A DNA stretch of 52,560 bases from Flavobacteriaceae bacterium UBA7433. GTDB lineage: Bacteria > Bacteroidota > Bacteroidia > Flavobacteriales > Flavobacteriaceae. The notes beneath the pieces are model-generated. The model had not been told where the DNA came from. It worked only from the letters and a program-made list of their open reading frames with translations, and ran no database searches. The number at the start of each line of letters is the position of its first letter. The first letter of the stretch is position 1. The translations under genes were made by a program, and so were the position numbers. The stretch spans positions 1 through 52,560 of the forward strand of contig DLQL01000104.1 of NCBI GenBank assembly GCA_002477565.1, read 5' to 3'. This document shows, piece by piece, positions 8,553-17,504 of this stretch.

Positions 8553-10982
8553 TTAAGCTCTGAAAATGTTTCTCCAGGTTTTTTTCTTGTCTACTTTTTC
8601 GGAATAGCCATAGCTGTAGCCGTAGTTGTATCCGTATTTGTATCCGTATTTGTATCCATAGCCGTAGCCGTATGCATTTTTGGGACCCAAACCATTGATG
8701 ACAATTGCCAGATTTTTTAGTTTCCCTTTTTGTTTCAGGTCTTTGTAAAAGGCAATTAATTTTTTGTCGGTATGGTTGGCACGCGTCAAATAAATCGTAA
8801 CATCTGCCAAATCGGCCATCAGTAAGGTATCGGTGACCAATAAGGTGGGTGCACTGTCAATGACGATGTAATCGTATGAACTTTTCGCTTCCTCAATCAA
8901 TTTTTCAAAGTTGCCATTGGTCAAAAGTTGGGTGGGTCTTGGAGGCAAAATCCCTGCAATTAAGATTTCGTGAGTTGGGTGGTTTTCAAAACTTTTGATA
9001 ATGGAACTTTTCCAGTCATAGCTGTTGTCCATGAGGTAGTTGACCAAGCCGCCTCTTTTCTTGTCGATTTTGAGGTATTTGTGAATTTGTGGATTTCTCA
9101 AATCTCCGCCGATCAACAGTACTTTTTTGTTCAAACTCGACATTGCTAAGGAGAGGTTCATCGCTGCAAAACTCTTTCCTTCCCCTTGGATACTAGATGT
9201 GCAGAGAACAACATGCGCTTTTCCTTTTTCTTTTCCTTTTTTGGACAGGAAAAATTCCAAATTGGCACTTAAGATACGTGTCGCTTCCGCAAGAATTGTA
9301 CGTTCGTTGGGATTTGTATAGAGCAGGGCTTGTGATCTGGGTACTTCAGGGATCTCTCCAATGATATTTGCATCCGACACTTCTTTTTCGATGTCTTTTC
9401 TGTTGTGAATTTTAGTGTCCATTGCAAATAAGACAAAAAGGACCGAAAAGGGAAGTAACAACCCCAAGGCAATGCCCGCTGTATAGACAATTTTGCTTTT
9501 TGTTGCTACAATACCAGCTGATGACAAGGCATAATCCACGACCTTGACGATGGGTTCAGTCACGGCCAATTGGATGGCTGCGATTTCTCTTTTTTCGAGT
9601 AGCAATATGTACAAACTTTCTTTGATTTTTTGTTTTCGTTCGATTTCACGCAGCCGTTTTTCTTTGAGTGGTAAGGAAGCCACACTGTTGTCGTGTAGTT
9701 GATTGCGGAGTTTCCATTGTTTTTTTGACTCTTCGATTTGTTTACTGTAATCGTTTAACGAGCGGTCCAAATTGGCTCTAAATTCTGAAATAGATTTGTT
9801 GAGTAACAGGACATTTGGATTGTTGGCTCCCCCGCTATTTAAAAGCTTGGTTCGCTCTAAAATCATCTCATTGTAGTTGTTTACAATGGAGTTAACGGAC
9901 GTATTGTTTACCCCAATGTTTTCTGGGAGGAGCTCACTGTTTTGTGTTTGCAAACTTTCAAGAAGCATTTGCGTCAACACCTGCTGGGTTTCAATGTCAA
10001 ACAAAGCAGCATCCGCGCGGTTTTGTTTTTCCAAATTAAAAGGAGCACTTACCCTTAGGTCGACAAAACTGTTTTCTTGTTTGAAAACCTTTATGTTTTC
10101 TTCAATGGTATTCAACTCTCCTTCCAAAGACTCAAATCGCTTGTCAATGAATTCGATGGTATTTCGGTCGACCAATTGTTTGTCTTTGACTCCGTCCGAG
10201 TTGTAAACGTCAATCAAGCTGTTTAGGATTTGTTCGTTTTTGTCCTTCAATTGGCTGCTAATAGAAAGCTGCATTACATCACTAAATTCCCCTGCACGTT
10301 TGACTTGAATCCTTTGTTGCAAGGACAAACTTGCGTCATGAATGGGCACAAAGTTAATTAGGAAGTGCTGATTGGTAAATTTCCTTTCAATCAACTCAGG
10401 AACCATCGATTTTGGAATGTCAATCTCAAAGGGCAGCGAATGTTTTTGGTTTCGGGTGTTAAAATCTTTAAAGAGATAACTTTGCTCTTTTTCATTGATT
10501 ATCGAATTGATGCGCAGTTCTTCGGTACTCAAGTATACTTCATAGGATTTGAAACTTTTAATGCTGTCTTGGTTAATGGTTTGTTCAAAGTTAAAAGGTG
10601 GTTTTTCAATGTCTACCGACTTGAAACGTTCTATTCGCGAAAAACTATGTGTCAAATTTAATTTGCGCACTAATGCTTCCTTCAATCGGTAGGAGGATAG
10701 AATTTCGATTTCGTTTTCATGGTTGATGTCATTGGCAGCCAAGGAACTGAGGTTGGCGATACTTGGAATGGTAGCTGCTTCTGCATCCGTCAACAATTTG
10801 ATTTTTGCAGAACTAGAGTATGTAATGGGGGTATGTCGCAGGTAAAAGAAAGCAATGGCCAAGGAAATTAAGACCGATCCTACAAACCATAACTTGTAAT
10901 CGAGGTATTTTCTCAGTATTTCTTTGAGGTCGATAATGTTATCTTCTGCAAATAAATCTTCGTTCTTGTAGGAGGTATTCAT
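8553..10982 (-). CDS. wzc: Wzc-type polysaccharide co-polymerase and tyrosine autokinase
   Basis: An 809-aa inner-membrane protein that controls chain length and export of the polysaccharide and autophosphorylates on tyrosine. Layout: a Wzz domain with the first membrane segment (about residues 33-50), a long periplasmic coiled-coil part with GNVR-like features (about 250-490), a second membrane segment (about 500-523), then the cytoplasmic BY-kinase domain. That domain has Walker A SSIQGEGKSF (about 596-605), Walker A' VLLIGGDLRNP (about 621) and Walker B IVIDSAP (about 706). The C-terminal tail (about 771-794) has twelve Tyr alternating mainly with Gly, the phosphorylation cluster. It sits four bases downstream of wza, the usual partner. 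No low-molecular-weight tyrosine phosphatase (Wzb) is seen in the window. Confidence 0.93.
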   Translation of the reverse strand: MNTSYKNEDLFAEDNIIDLKEILRKYLDYKLWFVGSVLISLAIAFFYLRHTPITYSSSAKIKLLTDAEAATIPSIANLSSLAANDINHENEIEILSSYRLKEALVRKLNLTHSFSRIERFKSVDIEKPPFNFEQTINQDSIKSFKSYEVYLSTEELRINSIINEKEQSYLFKDFNTRNQKHSLPFEIDIPKSMVPELIERKFTNQHFLINFVPIHDASLSLQQRIQVKRAGEFSDVMQLSISSQLKDKNEQILNSLIDVYNSDGVKDKQLVDRNTIEFIDKRFESLEGELNTIEENIKVFKQENSFVDLRVSAPFNLEKQNRADAALFDIETQQVLTQMLLESLQTQNSELLPENIGVNNTSVNSIVNNYNEMILERTKLLNSGGANNPNVLLLNKSISEFRANLDRSLNDYSKQIEESKKQWKLRNQLHDNSVASLPLKEKRLREIERKQKIKESLYILLLEKREIAAIQLAVTEPIVKVVDYALSSAGIVATKSKIVYTAGIALGLLLPFSVLFVLFAMDTKIHNRKDIEKEVSDANIIGEIPEVPRSQALLYTNPNERTILAEATRILSANLEFFLSKKGKEKGKAHVVLCTSSIQGEGKSFAAMNLSLAMSSLNKKVLLIGGDLRNPQIHKYLKIDKKRGGLVNYLMDNSYDWKSSIIKSFENHPTHEILIAGILPPRPTQLLTNGNFEKLIEEAKSSYDYIVIDSAPTLLVTDTLLMADLADVTIYLTRANHTDKKLIAFYKDLKQKGKLKNLAIVINGLGPKNAYGYGYGYKYGYKYGYNYGYSYGYSEKVDKKKTWRNIFRA
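8604..8674 (-). repeat. Short tandem repeat encoding the Tyr-rich tail of Wzc
   Basis: Six-base units (mostly variants of TAT/TAC-GGN and TAT-AAA/AAC on the coding strand) encode twelve alternating tyrosines. Some units are exact copies of their neighbours (the stretch giving YKYGYKYG), so copy number could change by slippage without breaking the frame. Confidence 0.6.
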
Positions 10983-10985
10983 AGC

Positions 10986-11765
10986 TTAATTGGTTAGGAG
11001 GACTAAGGTACTGATGAGTAAAGAGGCAATGGCGACGAGCGTAGACGGGTTGCCAATATATCCCGCACTTTGAATTTTCGCATGATTGGGTTTGACTATG
11101 ATGACATCGTTCGGTTTGACGAAGTAGTATGGACTGTCAAGCAGTTCGATGGAGGTCAAATCCAACATTGCTGTTCGGCGTTGTCCATCCTCTTCACGAA
11201 TCAACAAGACTTCTTCTCGTTCTCCAGTAATGGTCAAATCTCCCGCATAACCAAGCACTTGAAAGATATTTAGTTGGGGTTCTACAAGTCCAAAGGTGCC
11301 TGGTATTTTTACCTCTCCCAAGACGGTTACTTTGTAGTTTAACAAACGAACATTTACGCGAGGATTAATGAGATGCCCTTCTGTTATCAATCGCTTTTTT
11401 AAAAGTCTTTCTAATTTTTTAGGACTCAAGTTCTTGACCAAAACATTTCCCAAGGTTGGAAAATCAATGCTGTAATTCGAATTGACCAAATATCCTTCCA
11501 TTTTCATAAGATCCATGCTATTTGCAAACCTTCCTCCATCCAGATCTTTGCTATAGGGAATCGCTGCTTCGGGGACAGAAGTTACTACTTCTATTTTCAG
11601 TATGTCATTGGGTTGCAATGTGTTTTCAACCGTTTGGACTTGTTTTTGAACATAGTTTTCTTCGTTTTGGAGATAAAGAATTTCTTTTTTACTAGCACAA
11701 GAATAAAAGTTCAAAGCAGCAGCCAACATCATAAAAAAAATTTTTGCTTTACGAAGGATTTTCAT
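10986..11765 (-). CDS. wza: Wza-type polysaccharide export lipoprotein
   Basis: A 259-aa outer-membrane polysaccharide export protein. The N-terminus is a lipoprotein signal peptide (MKILRKAKIFFMMLAAALNF) with cysteine in YSCAS at about residue 23. The export domain follows (LQPNDILKIEV, about residues 50-60), then an SLBB-like domain (VTVLGEVKIPGTF, about 150-162) and a C-terminal hydrophobic segment (about 236-257). It forms the export channel together with Wzc, which begins four bases downstream. Compared with E. coli Wza (about 380 aa) it is short, as is usual in Bacteroidota. Confidence 0.93.
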   Translation of the reverse strand: MKILRKAKIFFMMLAAALNFYSCASKKEILYLQNEENYVQKQVQTVENTLQPNDILKIEVVTSVPEAAIPYSKDLDGGRFANSMDLMKMEGYLVNSNYSIDFPTLGNVLVKNLSPKKLERLLKKRLITEGHLINPRVNVRLLNYKVTVLGEVKIPGTFGLVEPQLNIFQVLGYAGDLTITGEREEVLLIREEDGQRRTAMLDLTSIELLDSPYYFVKPNDVIIVKPNHAKIQSAGYIGNPSTLVAIASLLISTLVLLTN

Positions 11766-11873
11766 AGATATGGGTATTGAATTTATGAATGAATAGAAAT
11801 ATCATGTATGATTTGAATGGCCAACTTTGTAGTTTGAAATGTGAGTTGGTTCTTTTTGGTTTTTACGACTAAA

Positions 11874-13241
11874 TTAGCGAGCATTTTGAAAACTTTTTTC
11901 ACTAAAAAGAGTGGCAAAGACGATTTTGATGTCTTTGATCAAGGACCAGTTTTCGATGTAATCCATATCGTACTCTACGCGTTTTTCCATCTTCCACAAT
12001 TGTTCGGTTTCCCCGCGAAATCCATTGACCTGCGCCCAACCCGTGATGCCAGGTTTGATAAAATGCCGGGACTTGTAGTGGAGGATTTCTTTGGAGTAGA
12101 GATCTGTATGAAACAGCATGTGTGGCCGCGGCCCCACCACAGACATTTGTCCGAACAAGACACAGATAAACTGCGGCAATTCGTCTAAGTTGTACTTGCG
12201 TAGAAATTTGCCAATTTTCGTAATGCGCAGGTCCTCATTTTCTGCCTGTTTTTCTTCGGAAGCTTTGTTTTGTTTCATGGTACGCAGTTTGAGGCAGTTG
12301 AAAGTTTTGTTGCTCACGCCGGTTCTTTTTTGGACAAAAAACACAGGACCTCTGGAGTCTATTACAATCAGCAGGGCCAAGATGGGCAGCAACCATGACA
12401 AAATTAATAGAATGACTGCTGATGAAAAAAGGACATCTGCGACTCTTTTTTGAATTCGGTTTCTAATTTTGTCCATAGGAAAATCAAAAGGATCGATGAC
12501 GGTAATTCCCCCCACAGAATTTTCAGTTTTAAAATTGAACAACGCCTCTTTTTGGGGCACCAACTTGATGCGAATTCCTTTTTTGATGGACAACTGCAAC
12601 ATTTTTTTTAGATGGGGCTGTTCTTTAAAAACAGAAAAAGTCACAAAAAAGACCTGTATTTTTAGTTTTTCGATGAGTTCTTCCAACTCTTCAATTTTCC
12701 CCAAAGTAAAGCTTTCATCTTCCTTCGAAACATATCCCAAAAAATTATACCCCAAAATTTTGTTGTTGGACAAGATGGCTGCCAAGGATTTGGCCGTATC
12801 ATCAGAGCCCACGATCAAGGTGCTTTTTACATAGCGGCCCTTGGAACGCGAACTACGGACATACTTGTAGACCATGTAATAAGCGATGAGGCACAAGCCG
12901 TAAAAAAGAAGCAAAAAGACAGTGTAATCCTCCCTTAGTAGAAAGGGTTTTTCTACGATTAAAACATTGACAATGATAGAAACCAAGGCATAGGCGGCTG
13001 TTCGATAGGTGATGCGCCACGCACGGTTGTAAAAACCATCTCTTAGGTAGAGGTTTTTTTTGGAAATCAGAATATAGGTAATGAGATAAGCAAAATTTTC
13101 TTGAATGAAACTTCGATATTGAAAATCCTCTGTAGAATGATTGATTAACTCATAACTGATGACCAGATAGTAGGAGAGGTTTAAAACAAAGAGTTCTAAA
13201 ACGAGGTAATAAAGAATCAGATCTATTTTTCTTGTGTTCAT
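11874..13241 (-). CDS. Undecaprenyl-phosphate hexose-1-phosphate transferase (WcaJ/WbaP type)
   Basis: A 455-aa membrane enzyme that starts repeat-unit synthesis by moving a sugar-1-phosphate from a UDP-sugar onto undecaprenyl phosphate. The N-terminal half has about four membrane segments. A Rossmann-like CoA-binding-type region follows (about 135-245, LIVGSDDTAKSLA). The C-terminal bacterial sugar transferase domain (about 260-455) starts with KRVADVLFSSAVILLIL and contains GPVFFVQKRTG, KLRTM, KYNLDELPQ and SVVGPRPH, all hallmark motifs. The start ATG at 13241 gives a hydrophobic N-terminus. Gaps of about 100 bases separate it from its neighbours; I see no terminator in them. The sugar carried cannot be deduced; glucose or galactose is typical. 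Confidence 0.92.
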   Translation of the reverse strand: MNTRKIDLILYYLVLELFVLNLSYYLVISYELINHSTEDFQYRSFIQENFAYLITYILISKKNLYLRDGFYNRAWRITYRTAAYALVSIIVNVLIVEKPFLLREDYTVFLLLFYGLCLIAYYMVYKYVRSSRSKGRYVKSTLIVGSDDTAKSLAAILSNNKILGYNFLGYVSKEDESFTLGKIEELEELIEKLKIQVFFVTFSVFKEQPHLKKMLQLSIKKGIRIKLVPQKEALFNFKTENSVGGITVIDPFDFPMDKIRNRIQKRVADVLFSSAVILLILSWLLPILALLIVIDSRGPVFFVQKRTGVSNKTFNCLKLRTMKQNKASEEKQAENEDLRITKIGKFLRKYNLDELPQFICVLFGQMSVVGPRPHMLFHTDLYSKEILHYKSRHFIKPGITGWAQVNGFRGETEQLWKMEKRVEYDMDYIENWSLIKDIKIVFATLFSEKSFQNAR

Positions 13242-13338
13242 TTGGGGTGGGGGATGAACTCGCTATTAGAAGCAGTATGCTAACAACTTTTTTTTAAAGC
13301 CGATGTAAATATAAGGATATTTAACAAATTAAATGGAA

Positions 13339-14109
13339 CTACCTAAAGCTTTTTGATGGGGCGAATCTAGGAATTAAGTACTGAGGGATTTTGTTTAGAA
13401 TTTTAAAAACAAGCGTAATTTGACCAAGTAGGTTGTGTTTTTTGATGATTTTTAAATCTTCCATAGATTTTTTTTTCTGCAATTTGGCGGTGGTGCTTTT
13501 GCCTCCCAAGCGCATTTTGACCACCCAATTATTTAGAAATAATTTCTTGATTTTTGGTTCTAAAAACCACCGCAAGGAAATGTCGTAATCGCTGGCTATT
13601 TCATAGTCTTCGTTGTACAATCCATACTCTTGAAATACTTCTTTTTTTACGTAGATGGTGGTGTGCAGTGGAATCCATCCCATTCTTAAGGAGTGATTTT
13701 GAAAGGGCTTTGCTTTGTAAATACGACGAATTCGATCGGTGTTTTCGCGCTTTACATACAGCCCGTTGGCATAGACCAAATCGGCTTGGCTGTTTTGAAA
13801 TTGGGTCGCTATTTTTGCAAGCGTGGAAGTTTCGTAAAAGAGGTCGTCTGAATGCAAAATCCCAATGACATCTCCAGTACATTTTTGAATTCCCTTGTTC
13901 AAAGCATTGTACAAACCGCTGTCTTTTTCGGAGACATAGTAGCCTAATTTTTCAACGTATGGAGCAATCACTTCTTGGGTTCCGTCGGTGGAACCTCCAT
14001 CGATGACCACATGTTCTATATTGTGATGGGTTTGTGCAAGAACGGATTCTATGCAAGCTGCAATACAGGCCTTGTTATTGTAAACAATGGTGATGATGGA
14101 GATTTTCAA
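13339..14109 (-). CDS. Glycosyltransferase family 2 (WcaA-like)
   Basis: A 256-aa cytoplasmic GT-A glycosyltransferase. The N-terminus is ISIITIVYNN, followed by VLAQTHHNIEHVVIDGGSTDGT (nucleotide-binding Asp) and ILHSDD, the metal-binding DxD-like motif at about residues 84-89. The C-terminal part (W-Lys-Arg-rich, IPQYLIPRFAPSKSF) is typical of small family 2 transferases that act on lipid-linked intermediates. The best start is an unusual TTG at 14109: no ATG precedes the conserved N-terminal strand in frame. It lies 14 bases after the UDP-xylose synthase gene. Donor and acceptor sugars are unknown. Confidence 0.88.
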   Translation of the reverse strand: MKISIITIVYNNKACIAACIESVLAQTHHNIEHVVIDGGSTDGTQEVIAPYVEKLGYYVSEKDSGLYNALNKGIQKCTGDVIGILHSDDLFYETSTLAKIATQFQNSQADLVYANGLYVKRENTDRIRRIYKAKPFQNHSLRMGWIPLHTTIYVKKEVFQEYGLYNEDYEIASDYDISLRWFLEPKIKKLFLNNWVVKMRLGGKSTTAKLQKKKSMEDLKIIKKHNLLGQITLVFKILNKIPQYLIPRFAPSKSFR

Positions 14110-14123
14110 GATTTTTTTGGGAT

Positions 14124-15059
14124 TTAGAGTACCGAATCAAAATAGGCAATGGTTTTGGTCAATCCTTCGTTGAGTTGGGTAGTCGGCATCCAGCCATCCA
14201 ATTTTTCAAAAGCCAAGTCTATATTAGGTTGTCGTTGTTTGGGGTCGTCTTGCGGCATGGGCATGTAGCGCAATTTGGATTTGGATTCAGTGAGTCTCAG
14301 GACTGTTTTTGCCAGTTCGAGCATGCTAAATTCATGCGGATTTCCGATGTTAACAGGACCTAAAAAATCAGGGGTTGAATTCATCATACGAATGGTTCCT
14401 TCCACCAAATCATCTACGTATTGAAACGAACGTGTTTGCAAACCATCTCCAAAAATGGTGATGTCTTTTCCTTTGAGAGCTTGCACAATAAAATTGGAGA
14501 CCACACGTCCGTCATTGGGATTCATGTTTGGTCCGTAAGTGTTGAAAATACGTATAATTTTGATGGCAACCTCATTTTGAGTGTGGTAGTCCATAAACAA
14601 AGTTTCCGCGCAGCGTTTTCCTTCGTCGTAACAAGAGCGAATTCCAATCGGGTTGACATGCCCCCAATAATCTTCTGTTTGTGGGTGAACATGCGGATCG
14701 CCGTAAACTTCACTCGTACTAGCTTGTAAGACTTTTGCTTTTACGCGTTTTGCCAAGCCCAACACATTGATGGCCCCCATGACAGAGGTTTTGATGGTTT
14801 TGATGGGATTGTATTGGTAGTGGATGGGTGAAGCGGGACAGGCCATGTTGTAAATTTCATCTACCTCTGCATAAAAAGGTTCGGTGATGTCGTGGCGTAC
14901 CATCTCAAAATAGGGATTGTCTAGTAGTTCTACGATGTTTTTTTTGGTGCCTGTAAAGTAATTGTCCAAGCAGACCACTTCATTCCCTTCGTTTAACAAA
15001 CGTTTGCACAAATGGGAACCTACAAATCCAGCACCTCCAGTAATCAGTATTTTTTTCAT
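14124..15059 (-). CDS. uxs: UDP-glucuronate decarboxylase (UDP-xylose synthase)
   Basis: A 311-aa short-chain dehydrogenase/reductase that converts UDP-glucuronate to UDP-xylose with bound NAD. Visible features are the Rossmann motif GGAGFVGSH (about residues 8-16), MACPASPIHYQYNPIKTIKT (typical of this family), the catalytic STSEVYGDP, and SCYDEGKRCAE with the YxxxK pair at about residues 142-146. The length matches bacterial UXS. Its substrate would be supplied by the UDP-glucose dehydrogenase encoded in the same locus (28691-30103), so the polysaccharide probably contains xylose, or possibly a sugar derived from it. It starts 9 bases downstream of a family 2 glycosyltransferase. Confidence 0.93.
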   Translation of the reverse strand: MKKILITGGAGFVGSHLCKRLLNEGNEVVCLDNYFTGTKKNIVELLDNPYFEMVRHDITEPFYAEVDEIYNMACPASPIHYQYNPIKTIKTSVMGAINVLGLAKRVKAKVLQASTSEVYGDPHVHPQTEDYWGHVNPIGIRSCYDEGKRCAETLFMDYHTQNEVAIKIIRIFNTYGPNMNPNDGRVVSNFIVQALKGKDITIFGDGLQTRSFQYVDDLVEGTIRMMNSTPDFLGPVNIGNPHEFSMLELAKTVLRLTESKSKLRYMPMPQDDPKQRQPNIDLAFEKLDGWMPTTQLNEGLTKTIAYFDSVL

Positions 15060-15068
15060 AAGGAGTTA

Positions 15069-15887
15069 TTATTTATTCGAAATTTCTTTGATTTTTGTTT
15101 GAATCTGGAAAAAGTAATGAGCTTTGAAGCGCGCCAAATAAAAGCCGGCTCTCCCATCTAAAAACCCCAATTTTACAAGGTAAGCACCTATAAAGTAAAC
15201 CATCGGTAACAATCCTGTAGCCATCAGTCCGTATTTGATTTTTTGATTTAAAGACAAGACTCTGTTTTCTTCTTGTTTGATTTGAAAGTACCTTTGGGCT
15301 TCCCAGCTTGAATAGGCATTGTGTTTTTGAATATAATGTTCCAAAGATTTGAAATCTTTGTGCGTTATTTTGGATTTTATCAAACCTATTTCACCCTTAA
15401 TGATAGGGTGTTCATGGATTTCCATGTCCAAGTGACTCCATAAATCTTCCTTTACTTTTTCATAAGCTCCCTTTGTTTTTTTAAACAAGGCATTTTTGTG
15501 AAAACCATAACCATAACGCAGTTTTTTTTCCATAAAATAATTTTCAAACTGAAGAGTAAATCCATTGCAGTTTGTATTTGCTGTCTTTGTTGCTATTTCA
15601 GATACAAAAGCCTCCGATACAAATTCATCCGCATCTAAAAACAACACCCATTCGTGTTTGATGTCTGCGTTTTGAAGTGTCCAATTCCGTTTTTTCGGAA
15701 ATTTTCCATTCCATTGGAACTGCAGTATTTCGGCACCCATATCATTCGCGATCGCTATTGTTTTGTCTGTACTTTGAGAGTCGACTACAATTATTTGATC
15801 AAAGCGAACGAGTTTTTCAAGACAAGAAGGCAGGTTGAGCTCTTCGTTTTTTACGGAAACCACAACAGTAATTGGTATTTTATTCAA
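15069..15887 (-). CDS. Glycosyltransferase family 2 (WaaE/KdtX-like)
   Basis: A 272-aa GT-A enzyme resembling lipopolysaccharide core beta-glycosyltransferases. The N-terminus is ITVVVSVKNEELNLPSCLE, followed by IIVVDSQSTDKT, the family-typical KKRNWTL, and WVLFLDADEFVS with the metal-binding DxD at about residues 86-88. The C-terminal region contains an amphipathic or membrane-associated helix (GLMATGLLPMVYFIGAYLVK). The start is a TTG at 15887 that overlaps the end of the upstream acetyltransferase gene by eight bases; the first internal ATG would remove half of the nucleotide-binding fold. The overlap suggests translational coupling. The sugar specificity is unknown. Confidence 0.87.
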   Translation of the reverse strand: MNKIPITVVVSVKNEELNLPSCLEKLVRFDQIIVVDSQSTDKTIAIANDMGAEILQFQWNGKFPKKRNWTLQNADIKHEWVLFLDADEFVSEAFVSEIATKTANTNCNGFTLQFENYFMEKKLRYGYGFHKNALFKKTKGAYEKVKEDLWSHLDMEIHEHPIIKGEIGLIKSKITHKDFKSLEHYIQKHNAYSSWEAQRYFQIKQEENRVLSLNQKIKYGLMATGLLPMVYFIGAYLVKLGFLDGRAGFYLARFKAHYFFQIQTKIKEISNK

Positions 15888-16428
15888 GATTTCTGTTTTT
15901 AATGAATTGTGCGGGATTTCCTCCTACAATGGTGTTTTTTGCAACGTTTTTGACAACAACACTTCTTGCGGCAATAACGGCATTTTTTTCGATTGCAACT
16001 CCAGGTCCTATAAAAGTTTCCGCTGCCACCCAAACACCTGTTCCGATTGTGATGGGTTTTAAAACCAAAGGGAATTCTTTTTTGTTGAAATCGTGTGAGG
16101 AGGCACACAAGTAGCTTTTTTGGGAAATTACGGTATTGCTGCCAATACTTATTTTTCCTTGGTTGTAACAATCCACTTTAGGACCTAGACATGTGTTTGC
16201 TCCCATTTCTAAATTCCAAGGCGCCCATATTTTTGTTGAAGCATAGACATGTGCGGACCAAGCCAACTTTGCACCAAAACATTTCAATACCAATATGCGC
16301 CATTTTTTGAAAAAACGACTTGCAAAGGGTCGAAATAAAAAAAGTGATGTCACATTCCAAAGCACTCTTTTTATTTTGTTTTTAAATCCAAAACTATGGT
16401 TGTAATTTGACAGTTCCAATGCGCTCAT
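15880..16428 (-). CDS. WcaF-like left-handed beta-helix acetyltransferase
   Basis: A 182-aa protein of the hexapeptide-repeat acyltransferase family, closest in layout to WcaF, the colanic acid O-acetyltransferase. The N-terminus (LSNYNHSFGFKNKIKRVLWN) and the basic region before the repeats match WcaF-like proteins. Hexapeptide turns begin at about residue 75 (MGANTCLGPKVDCYNQGKI), followed by ISQKSYLCASSHDFN with the catalytic His and a second repeat block (IGTGVWVAAETFIGPGVAI, then VIAARSVVVKN). It probably O-acetylates a sugar of the repeat unit using acetyl-CoA. The gene overlaps the upstream glycosyltransferase by one base and the downstream one by eight. Confidence 0.9.
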   Translation of the reverse strand: MSALELSNYNHSFGFKNKIKRVLWNVTSLFLFRPFASRFFKKWRILVLKCFGAKLAWSAHVYASTKIWAPWNLEMGANTCLGPKVDCYNQGKISIGSNTVISQKSYLCASSHDFNKKEFPLVLKPITIGTGVWVAAETFIGPGVAIEKNAVIAARSVVVKNVAKNTIVGGNPAQFIKNRNLE

Positions 16429-17504
16429 TATTCTAGGATTATTTGATTGTACAATGCGCTTATGTCTTCAGCTACTGCCTTGGTATCGTATTTTTCTTTG
16501 ACCAATACTGTTCCGCGTTTGCCCATGGCTACAAATTCCTCTATGGGACTGTTGACAATGTTTTCAAGGGTGTTTTTTAAATTGGCAACTGACAGTTCAA
16601 TCCACCAACCGCACTTATGGGTTTCTAGATCTTCCCACGGTGTTCCCATGGTCGTTAAGACCGGAACACCAACTGCCAAGGCTTCTGCAACCACAATGCC
16701 AAAGTTTTCGCTGAAGGTGGGCAAGACCATCACATCTGCCGAGCGAATGCAATCCCATTTGGCTTCTCCGTATTGGGGGCCTATGAAACACACTTCTTTT
16801 AAGTCGGATGCGCTCTTTTTCAGTGTCTCGACATAAGAGGGGTTCCCATCACCTGCAATTTCCAAAGTCCATTCTTTGGAGTCCATCGTTCGCCAGGCTT
16901 CCAAAAGCAATTCGATCCCTTTTTTGGGATGGATTCGAGACAAAAACACCATTTTTTTGGTGCCATAATTAGTTTTAAGAGTTTTGACTTCACTCAAATC
17001 AATGCCATTGGGAATGTTGGTGATGGGGGTTTTGTATCCTAATTTTCTGATGTTATCTGCCTCCATTTGGGCGGTGGCATGCAAGTGGTCTGCTTTGCGG
17101 ATGGCTGTGTTTTGGTACAACCACATGCCCAGTTTTTTCTTCCAAGGATTGCAAGCCAAAATCCAAGGTTCCAACATGCCCCTTGTGCTGATAATATATG
17201 GGATGTTTTTTTTTCGAGCCCAATAGGCCATGACATTTACATAGGGATTCCAAATGTGTTGGATGTGGATCAAATCAACGTCTGACTTATTTAAATTTGA
17301 TCCGAGTTTATTGAGCGCCCTAATCGATTTATACACAAGCTTAAGATTTTCATTTTTTGGAATCTTAACAGGGTTTGGTGAGGTTTGGGTTATTATTTCG
17401 ATATCAACGCCCAATTTCGCCAATTCAATGCAAGTTTTTGGAACCGAACGAGACGGTCCGCCAGCACTTTCGTCTATGGATGCTATAATGTGAAGGACTT
17501 TCAT
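16428..17504 (-). CDS. Glycosyltransferase family 4
   Basis: A 358-aa GT-B retaining glycosyltransferase. The N-terminal domain has MKVLHIIASIDESAGGPSRS (acceptor-side glycine loop) and IHIQHIWNPYV-like residues; the C-terminal domain has the donor-site features FLSRIHPKKGIELLLEAW and FSENFGIVVAEALAVGVPV, which contains the EX7E pair at about residues 275-283. It is expected to add one sugar to the lipid-linked repeat unit on the cytoplasmic side. The start is the ATG at 17504, overlapping the upstream gene by four bases (ATGA-type overlap), consistent with a tightly coupled operon. The donor sugar cannot be assigned. Confidence 0.9.
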   Translation of the reverse strand: MKVLHIIASIDESAGGPSRSVPKTCIELAKLGVDIEIITQTSPNPVKIPKNENLKLVYKSIRALNKLGSNLNKSDVDLIHIQHIWNPYVNVMAYWARKKNIPYIISTRGMLEPWILACNPWKKKLGMWLYQNTAIRKADHLHATAQMEADNIRKLGYKTPITNIPNGIDLSEVKTLKTNYGTKKMVFLSRIHPKKGIELLLEAWRTMDSKEWTLEIAGDGNPSYVETLKKSASDLKEVCFIGPQYGEAKWDCIRSADVMVLPTFSENFGIVVAEALAVGVPVLTTMGTPWEDLETHKCGWWIELSVANLKNTLENIVNSPIEEFVAMGKRGTVLVKEKYDTKAVAEDISALYNQIILE

